DNA of 7,837 bases, from NCBI GenBank assembly GCA_030650265.1, contig JAUSEJ010000281.1, positions 1 to 7,837 of the forward strand, read 5' to 3'. Within the stretch, counting starts at the first letter, position 1; each line of letters begins with the position of its first letter. The translations under genes and the position numbers were made by a program. The notes under the pieces were generated by a model. That model did not search any database and had not been told where the DNA came from. It saw only the letters and a program-made list of their open reading frames with translations. This DNA comes from Dehalococcoidia bacterium (GTDB taxonomy: Bacteria > Chloroflexota > Dehalococcoidia > JACPQF01). This document shows, in pieces, positions 1-5,518 of the stretch.

Positions 1-358
1 TCAACCTCGTATTGCTGCCGCAATGGTCGGCGTGCAAATGGGTATTGATAACGATGTCCACGTCATCCGGGTAGACCCCGTGGAGAGCCAGGTCCTCAAC
101 CAGACTCCGTTCTCGCTGGATGCCAAATAGCTCCACATGCCTGGGCGACAGCTTCGAACCATATCCGGTTTCTACTAGAATGGTTTTGTTGCCGGACCGG
201 ACGACGAGGCTTTGCAGATATAGGGGGATGCGGTTCAGTGGATCGGCCTTCACCTCTCGCTCCCACATGGTCTTGGGCACAACCCCGAAGACGGCGCCCC
301 CGTCCATCATGAATAGCCCATCGCTTACGAACTCTAACTCTACACTGCCAAGGCGCAT
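1..358 (-). CDS. MBL-fold metallo-hydrolase, N-terminal part (runs off window)
   Basis: A reading frame on the minus strand starts at ATG 358-356 and is open for 119 codons to the window edge. It begins MRLGSVELEF and contains INTHLHADHCGSNT, the HxHxDH zinc-binding signature of the metallo-beta-lactamase fold (H107, H109, D111, H112). The upstream order also fits: a first beta-sheet segment, then LVVRSGNKTILVETGYG (residues 51-67), the usual strand-turn before the metal motif, although the typical Asp of 'vDtG' is Glu here (E63). GGGGAGG (plus-strand 366-372) lies 7 nt upstream of the ATG and supports this start. Later metal ligands are outside the window. The family includes lactonases, glyoxalase II-like thioesterases and other hydrolases, and the fragment does not decide between them. 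It diverges from the acyl-CoA synthetase, so a role in the same pathway, for example hydrolysis of a thioester or lactone, is possible but inferred. Confidence 0.9.
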   Translation of the reverse strand, partial: MRLGSVELEFVSDGLFMMDGGAVFGVVPKTMWEREVKADPLNRIPLYLQSLVVRSGNKTILVETGYGSKLSPRHVELFGIQRERSLVEDLALHGVYPDDVDIVINTHLHADHCGSNTRL

Positions 359-377
359 CGGTTGACCTCCCCTTGCT

Positions 378-422
378 GTCGCCAACGATCCCGTCGCCAA
401 CGCTCCCGTCGCCAACGCTCCC
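378..422. repeat. Three tandem 15-bp direct repeats
   Basis: Three contiguous copies of gtcgccaacgctccc lie at 378-392, 393-407 and 408-422. Copies two and three are identical, and the first differs by one base (gatccc for gctccc). There are no spacers, so this is not a CRISPR array. The repeats fall between the predicted minus-strand promoter and the ribosome site of the MBL hydrolase, so they would be transcribed in its 5' leader. They could be a slippage-prone minisatellite, repeated binding sites for a regulator, or simple expansion. Confidence 0.9.
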
Positions 423-441
423 ATTGAAGGACCAGACCATT

Positions 442-470
442 ATTATATGGCAAGGCCAATTGCCCGTCCA
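442..470 (-). promoter_or_regulatory. Predicted sigma-70-type promoter for the MBL hydrolase
   Basis: Read on the minus strand, 447-442 is a perfect TATAAT. Exactly 17 bases upstream, 470-465 reads TGGACG, matching TTGACA at 4 of 6 positions. Transcription would start near 435 and give a leader of about 77 nt that includes the triple 15-bp repeat before the ATG at 358. The local A+T richness contrasts with the surrounding GC-rich DNA. The call rests on consensus matching alone. Confidence 0.55.
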
Positions 471-526
471 ACAAAGTGTAAATGAGATCTGATGAAGTTG
501 GAGCGGTAAATACGTTGGCTAAATTA

Positions 527-555
527 TAGACACGACCTGGCAGTAGTGATATACT
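527..555 (+). promoter_or_regulatory. Predicted extended -10 promoter for the acyl-CoA synthetase
   Basis: TAGACA at 527-532 matches the -35 consensus at 5 of 6 positions. It is followed by a 17-bp spacer and TATACT at 550-555, preceded by TGA (547-549), which makes a TGn extended -10 element. Transcription would begin near 562 and leave a leader of about 98 nt. The leader contains a possible GC-rich stem, TGCCCG (600-605) with CGGGCA (614-619), across an 8-nt loop. The promoter overlaps the ATG at 546, so that ATG cannot be translated from this transcript. With the minus-strand promoter at 442-470 it forms a divergent control region. Confidence 0.55.
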
Positions 556-649
556 GGCACCCGAAAGTTTGCCGAATCAATTGCAGTCGGCATTCGTCGT
601 GCCCGTTGGTGGCCGGGCAGGGCGCTTGGTCCACTACAGATCAATTCGC

Positions 650-657
650 GGAGGTGA
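650..657 (+). promoter_or_regulatory. Ribosome binding site that fixes the synthetase start
   Basis: GGAGGTGA at 650-657 is a near-perfect anti-16S match, with its GGAGG core 5 nt before ATG 660. It decides the start against the in-frame ATG 114 nt upstream at 546, which lies inside the predicted promoter. Confidence 0.85.
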
Positions 658-659
658 GA

Positions 660-2222
660 ATGAACACAATTGAATTCTTGCGTATTCCCCAGTCCATGAT
701 GCCGGACAAGGTCTGTCTGGTCCATGAAGGTAAGAGATTCACCTATACCCAACTTATGGATAGGGTGGGCCGCCTGGCCACGGCGCTCTCGAAGCTAGGC
801 GTGGGGAAGGGCGACAAGATAGCCATCCTTCAGACTAACTGCAACCAGTATGTGGAAAGCTACTACGCTGCCTCACTCTTGGGCTGTCCCTTCGTGCCTC
901 TCAACTATCGGGCCAAGCGGGACGAACTGACTTACATGCTTAACAATTCAGAGGCCAGCGTTCTTCTATTCGGTGAACGCTATGCCAGTATGGGCAAGGA
1001 TATCCAACTGGACATCCCCGCACTCAAGCACTTCATTTCCATCGATGGCCCGATCGAACACGCGCTGAATTATGAAGACCTGATCGCTTCCACCGAAGAC
1101 GAGTCGACGGCGCAGGAGGCCGAAGTTGACGATTCCGACCTCAACATGCTGATGTATACCAGTGGGACCACGGCTCTGCCGAAGGGCGTGATGCTGACCT
1201 ATGGTGGGTTCACCGAGATGGTCTTTAACTCCGTGGAGCCTGCCTTTGACGAGGAATCGGGTGGCGCCAATCTCCTTGCCGCTCCCCTCTATCATATAGC
1301 CGGCGCCAGTGCCATGATGACTGGCCCCTACGGTGGTCGAACTCTGGTCATTCCCAAGCAGTTTGACCCCACGGAGTGGCTGCAATTGGTTCAGAAAGAG
1401 AAAGTCACTCACGCTTTTCTTGTTCCCACCATGCTGAAGCAGGTCATCGACCATCCGGATTTCGCCAAGTACGACCTTAGTTCATTGCAGATGGTTTCCT
1501 ACGGCGGCGCCCCTATGCCAGTACCGGTTATCAGGCGGGCCATTGAGAGGTTCCCCGAGGGTATTGGTTTCATGAACGCTTTTGGTCAGACTGAGACTAC
1601 CTCTACCGTCACCCTGCTCGGCCCGGACGATCACCGGCTCGAAGGCACCTTGGAGGAGATCGAAGCCAAGATTCGCCGTTTGGCCTCCATTGGCCGGCCG
1701 CTGGGCGACGTCCGGGTGGAGATCCTTGACGATGAGGGCAAGCCTGTCCCGGCTGGCACCGTCGGCGAGATCGCCATCGGCGCCAGCCGGGTGATGAGTG
1801 GCTACTGGAAGAGGGAAGAGGACACGGCCAAGACTCTGGTAGATGGCTGGATTCGCACCCGCGACATGGGCTGGCTTGACGAGGATGGCTATCTGTTCCT
1901 CGCCGGTCGCAAGAGCGACATGATCATTCGTGGCGGCGAGAACATCGCTCCCGAGCAGATCGAGGGAGTCCTGCACGTCCACCCTGATATTGACGAAGCG
2001 GCGGTCATCGGTCTGCCCGACGAGGAATGGGGCGAGAAAGTCATCTGCGTGGTCGTGGCCAGGCAGGGCAGCAACCCCAGCGAGAATGAGATTATCATGT
2101 TCTGCAAGACGAGGATGGCAAGCTTCAAGGCCCCCGAGACCGTGAAGTTCGTCGAGGCCCTCCCCCGCAATCCGATGGGTAAGATCCTCAAAGCAGCCCT
2201 GCGTGACGAGTACAAATCCTAG
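660..2222 (+). CDS. Acyl-CoA synthetase (AMP-dependent, class I adenylate-forming enzyme)
   Basis: This 520-residue protein begins MNTIEFLRIPQ and has the usual length and motif order of fatty-acyl or aryl-CoA ligases, which activate a carboxylate with ATP to an acyl-AMP and transfer it to CoA. Visible motifs are the A3 P-loop YTSGTTALPKG (166-176), the A4-like PLYHIAG (209-215), A5 MNAFGQTETTS (305-315), the A7 region TRDMGWLDEDGY with D402, the hinge/A8 GRKSDMIIRGGENIAPEQIE (416-435), and A10 PRNPMGKILK (502-511) with the adenylation lysine K508. The P-loop carries Ala at 172 where Gly is usual. All catalytic elements are present, so it should be active. No signal peptide or membrane segment is seen, so it is cytosolic. 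An in-frame extension to ATG 546 is rejected because the GGAGGTGA site precedes 660 and a promoter overlaps 546. Substrate chain type cannot be read from the sequence: a fatty acid, an aromatic acid or a pathway-specific acid are all possible. It has its own promoter and ends at a strong hairpin. Confidence 0.95.
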   Translation: MNTIEFLRIPQSMMPDKVCLVHEGKRFTYTQLMDRVGRLATALSKLGVGKGDKIAILQTNCNQYVESYYAASLLGCPFVPLNYRAKRDELTYMLNNSEASVLLFGERYASMGKDIQLDIPALKHFISIDGPIEHALNYEDLIASTEDESTAQEAEVDDSDLNMLMYTSGTTALPKGVMLTYGGFTEMVFNSVEPAFDEESGGANLLAAPLYHIAGASAMMTGPYGGRTLVIPKQFDPTEWLQLVQKEKVTHAFLVPTMLKQVIDHPDFAKYDLSSLQMVSYGGAPMPVPVIRRAIERFPEGIGFMNAFGQTETTSTVTLLGPDDHRLEGTLEEIEAKIRRLASIGRPLGDVRVEILDDEGKPVPAGTVGEIAIGASRVMSGYWKREEDTAKTLVDGWIRTRDMGWLDEDGYLFLAGRKSDMIIRGGENIAPEQIEGVLHVHPDIDEAAVIGLPDEEWGEKVICVVVARQGSNPSENEIIMFCKTRMASFKAPETVKFVEALPRNPMGKILKAALRDEYKS

Positions 2223-2237
2223 TAAGTAGCACCGTCT

Positions 2238-2268
2238 AGGGCGTCCTTCAGTTGATGAAGGACGCCCT
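2238..2268 (+). terminator. Perfect 13-bp hairpin after the acyl-CoA synthetase
   Basis: agggcgtccttca (2238-2250) is exactly complementary to tgaaggacgccct (2256-2268) across the 5-nt loop gttga, starting 15 nt after the stop codon. The position and strength suggest a transcript end or an RNA 3' stabiliser. No T-run follows on either strand, so it is not a textbook intrinsic terminator, and partial read-through into the binding-protein gene is possible. Confidence 0.65.
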
Positions 2269-2359
2269 GCTGAATCTCTGCCTCGCATGTTGCTGGGCCC
2301 GCCTCGTTGGCACGATTTCCCCCGCTCAGCTCGAATTCCCTGCGGTTGGCGGTAGATTT

Positions 2360-2371
2360 CTCCTGCAGGAG
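2360..2371. promoter_or_regulatory. 12-bp perfect palindrome upstream of the binding-protein gene
   Basis: CTCCTGCAGGAG is a perfect 12-bp palindrome about 48 bp before the likely start of the solute-binding protein, in the 150-bp gap that follows the hairpin. It could be a dimeric regulator site. It also creates an AGGAGG sequence with no usable start codon at a normal distance. No convincing -35/-10 pair is visible: TATCAT (2376-2381) and TAGAAT (2392-2397) are -10-like but lack good partners. This is a weak call. Confidence 0.25.
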
Positions 2372-2406
2372 GTGGTATCATAGGACCAGTCTAGAATATG
2401 CTATGT

Positions 2407-2413
2407 GGAGGAG
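2407..2413 (+). promoter_or_regulatory. Ribosome binding site supporting a TTG start
   Basis: GGAGGAG at 2407-2413 lies 5 nt before the in-frame TTG at 2419-2421. The site lies inside the longer frame that opens at ATG 2398, and no comparable site precedes that ATG. An in-frame GTG at 2425 is the next alternative, at 11 nt. Confidence 0.75.
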
Positions 2414-2418
2414 ATACC

Positions 2419-4038
2419 TTGAGAGTGCAGCACAGAACGACTGGAGCACTTGCCATTGCCATTGTCGCCTTATTCATTACATCCTGTTCGTCGGCCCCAC
2501 CAGCTACCTCTGACACCACCGCCACAAGTGACAAGCCCTACGGTAGCCTCACGATAGTTCAGAGCGTTTACCGTGACGACGAGGCCTTCGACCCTAGCAG
2601 GAGAAGCTGTCCAACCCCGCATTACGCCTTGGGAGCAGCCATCTTCGATTCTCTCATTGAGCTGACCCCCAATGCAGATCCTTCAAAGCCCGGGCTGGCA
2701 GAGCGATGGGAGATTGCGGCCGATGGGTTGAGTCATACCTTTTTCATTAGAAAGGGCGTGAAATTCCACAACGGCGACGACCTCACCGCAGCCGACGTCA
2801 AGTTCAGCTTCGATACCGTAATGGCACCTACCTCCTCCGGTTGTGACGCAGGCCCCTGGCGGGCGGCTATCAGTAGCGTGGAGATCAAGGACCCCTATAC
2901 TGTCGTGCTTCGTCTAAAGTCGCCGCAGTTCGAGCTGCTAAAGGGTTTCAATGATTTCGGGGCAAGCCAGGCCGTAATTCCCAAGAAATACATTGAAGAG
3001 AAGGGCTGGGATAATTTCGTTCGCAATCCGATCGGTAGTGGGATATGGAAGCTCGCGGAATACAAACCTGGTGTTAAGGTTGTGCTGGAGGCGGTGGAGG
3101 ATCATTGGCGAGCGACGCCAAAGTTCAAGACAATAACGGTACTGCCCGTGTCTGAGGAAGCCAGCCGCGTTGCCATGCTCAAAACCGGGGAATTGGACAT
3201 AGCCATGGTCAGTCCCGATTCCGTGCCCGGCCTGAAGGCAGCAGGCCTGAAAGTATTTCCATTCGATGGAGGCGCCGAGAACTACATCAGGCTGCACTGG
3301 GACTTGGATCATCCGGAGCTGTACCCGATTGGCGATGTGAGGGTTCGGAAGGGACTGTCACTAGCCATGGACCGGCCAGAGTTAGCCAAAAGTCTGTTTG
3401 GCGGCTATGGGCGGCCATCCGGCATGTACTATGTCCGTCCTTCAGCGACCTTCTTTGACGCTAACCTCCTCAAACCTGACCCCTTCGACCCTGAAGGCGC
3501 CAAGAAGCTATTCGCGCAGGGGGGGTATCCCACTGGTTTCACCATGAAGCTTTGGGTCGGGACGGAGCGTCCCACTCTCGAAGGAACGTTCGTTCAGGCG
3601 GTCGCGGGCTACTGGCGGAAGGTGGGGGTCAATGCGGAGACCGTGCCGATAGACACGGCCGCTGTTCTCGGCCCCTGGTACAGAGCCAGGCCGGTCAACC
3701 CCCAAATCTACAACACCGGTTGGAGCAGGACGGCATCGGGCGCCCTGCAATTCGAGAAGGTGGTGACAGTATATAGCTTCAGCAAAGGCTCCGTTGGAAA
3801 CTGTAAAGATCCTAAACTGGATGAACTCATCGACAAGGTTCCACTGACGAGGGATCCGGTCGAGAAGAATAAGATTGCGCTTGAGGCCTCTATCCGTGCC
3901 AGAGATCTGTATTGCATGATACCGGGCTTGAATATGGACACTATTCTGGTCACCGGTCCCAAAGTTGGCGAGGTAGTACCCATAAAAGCCATTGAAGGGT
4001 TGGCGCCAATACTCGAAAACATAACCCACGCCAAGTAG
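2419..4038 (+). CDS. Extracellular solute-binding lipoprotein, family 5 (peptide/nickel ABC transporter type)
   Basis: From TTG 2419 the product is 539 residues and begins MRVQHRTTGALAIAIVALFI. It has a short basic n-region, a hydrophobic core and an ITSC lipobox with the lipidated cysteine at 23, followed by a Ser/Thr/Ala linker. It is therefore an exported, membrane-anchored protein. Family 5 (DppA/OppA-like) features are clear: an early 'PGLAERWEIAADGLSHTF' block (91-108), then IRKGVKFHNGDDLTAADVKF (110-129), the family signature, and the SLAMDRPELAKSLFGGYG block (314-331), with near-usual length. Starting at ATG 2398 would add MLCGGDT, with no good ribosome site and a worse signal peptide. 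Four cysteines remain in the mature part (64, 142, 462, 499) and could form disulfides. No permease or ATPase genes are in the window, so it is either an orphan receptor or served by a transporter elsewhere. The stop is 26 nt before the first radical SAM gene, suggesting co-transcription. The ligand is unknown; family members bind peptides, nickel, heme, opines or sugars. Confidence 0.92.
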   Translation: MRVQHRTTGALAIAIVALFITSCSSAPPATSDTTATSDKPYGSLTIVQSVYRDDEAFDPSRRSCPTPHYALGAAIFDSLIELTPNADPSKPGLAERWEIAADGLSHTFFIRKGVKFHNGDDLTAADVKFSFDTVMAPTSSGCDAGPWRAAISSVEIKDPYTVVLRLKSPQFELLKGFNDFGASQAVIPKKYIEEKGWDNFVRNPIGSGIWKLAEYKPGVKVVLEAVEDHWRATPKFKTITVLPVSEEASRVAMLKTGELDIAMVSPDSVPGLKAAGLKVFPFDGGAENYIRLHWDLDHPELYPIGDVRVRKGLSLAMDRPELAKSLFGGYGRPSGMYYVRPSATFFDANLLKPDPFDPEGAKKLFAQGGYPTGFTMKLWVGTERPTLEGTFVQAVAGYWRKVGVNAETVPIDTAAVLGPWYRARPVNPQIYNTGWSRTASGALQFEKVVTVYSFSKGSVGNCKDPKLDELIDKVPLTRDPVEKNKIALEASIRARDLYCMIPGLNMDTILVTGPKVGEVVPIKAIEGLAPILENITHAK

Positions 4039-4064
4039 TTGGAGAAACAACAGGAGGAAAGCAA

Positions 4065-5465
4065 ATGAGCCGAGTTGACGAACTGCAGAAGAAGTATCCA
4101 ACCATTCCCCGGAGCCTTATCATCCACCGGGATATTCATAGTCATGGCGTAAAGCCTACACAGGTGCTGGCCGGCTTGAGTACCTACGATCGATCCGTTA
4201 TATATCAAAGCCGCGACAACGAGGTAACGCTAGAGGATATTACAAAGCAGAATCCCGGGTCTGCCAGGCCGGGCTTTGTGGCGCAGACCCCCATGCCGTT
4301 CTTGAAGGACGGTTTTGGCCTCCGCATCATTAGGGACCCCCGAAGCAATTATGAGTTTAGAGAGGAAGGCCCCGACAAGTACGGCCTATATGAGGGTGAA
4401 GAAAAGGTCGACGACCTCTACTTTCCTAAGTCTAAGGATTGGTCGGACGACCCTGACAGGGAACCCAGAACCAGCGCCGGGACGCCGGTAACGAGCCTGG
4501 TTCGCATGAAACGTCGCTGCTGGCAAATAGTCCCGGTGCGATTCTGCGAATACTTCACCACGGGAGACGAGTGCAAGTTCTGCAACTTGAACGCCACTTA
4601 CGACGACGCCGCCAGCGCCTTTGGCGTTCGTCATGCCAAAACTATCAATCTCGATGACACGGTCGAGGCTTTCAAGATAATCGCTTCCAGTATGCCGCCA
4701 CTTATCGAAGGACGTCTGGTCATGGGCGGCTTTTCCGACAGCGACAAAGAGATGAAGGTCCATCTCGGGTTCATCGAGCAGTTAGCGAAAGCGACTTCCT
4801 ACATGCCAAATCACGGCATCAGCACTCAGCCCCCGACCAGAGCAACGCTGCAAAGGCTGAAGGACGCGGGCATCAGCACGATCAATATGAACATGGAGGT
4901 TTGGGACCGCCGTCTGTTCGAAGAGATATGTCCCGGCAAGGCCAGCTACAGAGGCTATGACCACTATTTGGAGACCTTTCAGGACGCGGTAGAGGTGTTC
5001 GGTTGGGGTTCCGTCGGGACCAATCTCATTGGGGGCGTCACCCTCTTGCCGATCGATGGGCATCGGACGTGGCAAGAGGCCCGGGACTCCACCATTGAGG
5101 GCGTGCAGTGGCTCATCAAGCACGGCGTGCTTCCCTTCATCGAGACCATCGTGTTGGGAGCAGGTTCGCCATATGGAAATGACCAGGCAGGCAATAGGCC
5201 GAAGCTGCCACCCACTGACCTCTTTCTGGATGTGGCAATGGCCCATCACCAGGCCTGCAAGGAATATGGCATGTATGAGAGAATGAACCGGCTGCTCTGG
5301 TGCCCCCTCGACTGCGCTCACGCCGGATATGTGGGACAACTGGGGATGGTGGAAGTGGCCGGCGACATCGGCAAGTGGGCAGCCACTTGCGTGCCAGAAG
5401 ATGGGAATTGGATCGGTCGCTTTATCGAGTCCTTCAAAGCGCCGGCCAAAACCCTGCAATCCTAG
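4065..5465 (+). CDS. Radical SAM-like protein, paralog A, with C-x8-C-x2-C motif
   Basis: A 466-residue cytosolic protein with AGGAGG (4052-4057) 7 nt before its ATG. The probable [4Fe-4S]/SAM site is CEYFTTGDECKFC, i.e. C161, C170 and C173, with an aromatic residue (F172) before the last Cys as in CxxxCx(aromatic)C enzymes, but with eight residues between the first two cysteines. Barrel features also fit: RLVMGGFSDSD (217-227) resembles the GGE-type SAM-amine motif, NMNMEVWD (274-281, E278) resembles the ribose-binding Glu motif of BioB/HydE-like enzymes, and WGSVGTNLIGG (314-324) follows. Extra cysteines are C152, C289, C398, C413, C417 and C442. All are conserved in the downstream paralog. 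The first ~140 residues (MSRVDELQKKYP onward) form a mixed N-terminal domain that I do not recognise. It lies between the binding-protein gene and paralog B, apparently in one operon. The fold assignment is an inference from motifs, and the reaction and substrate are unknown. Confidence 0.85.
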   Translation: MSRVDELQKKYPTIPRSLIIHRDIHSHGVKPTQVLAGLSTYDRSVIYQSRDNEVTLEDITKQNPGSARPGFVAQTPMPFLKDGFGLRIIRDPRSNYEFREEGPDKYGLYEGEEKVDDLYFPKSKDWSDDPDREPRTSAGTPVTSLVRMKRRCWQIVPVRFCEYFTTGDECKFCNLNATYDDAASAFGVRHAKTINLDDTVEAFKIIASSMPPLIEGRLVMGGFSDSDKEMKVHLGFIEQLAKATSYMPNHGISTQPPTRATLQRLKDAGISTINMNMEVWDRRLFEEICPGKASYRGYDHYLETFQDAVEVFGWGSVGTNLIGGVTLLPIDGHRTWQEARDSTIEGVQWLIKHGVLPFIETIVLGAGSPYGNDQAGNRPKLPPTDLFLDVAMAHHQACKEYGMYERMNRLLWCPLDCAHAGYVGQLGMVEVAGDIGKWAATCVPEDGNWIGRFIESFKAPAKTLQS

Positions 5466-5518
5466 GTGGTTATGAGTAATCAGCTTTCAGCGTAGACACG
5501 CAATTGGGAGGTGTACTG

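Noticed and set aside
378..422. CRISPR-like repeat array
   Set aside because: The repeats are 15 bp, directly contiguous and without spacers, and no cas genes are present.
96..440. Minus-strand frame encoding repeated SVGDG residues
   Set aside because: It overlaps the MBL hydrolase in another frame; the SVGDG residues are just the translated 15-bp DNA repeats, and the rest shows no family motif.
546..659. N-terminal extension of the acyl-CoA synthetase to ATG 546
   Set aside because: The extension overlaps the predicted -10 element and has no ribosome site. GGAGGTGA before ATG 660 gives a family-like N-terminus.
1482..2381. 299-codon minus-strand frame opposite the synthetase
   Set aside because: It is antisense to conserved synthetase motifs, lacks recognisable domains, and looks like a codon-bias shadow.
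2368..2400. AGGAGGTGG (2367-2375) as the ribosome site for the binding-protein gene
   Set aside because: No in-frame start lies at a normal distance; ATG 2398 is more than 20 nt away, while GGAGGAG at 2407 fits TTG 2419.
4782..5459. Minus-strand frames opposite both radical SAM genes (also 6164-6709)
   Set aside because: They resemble each other only because the sense strands are paralogous; no ribosome sites or motifs support them.
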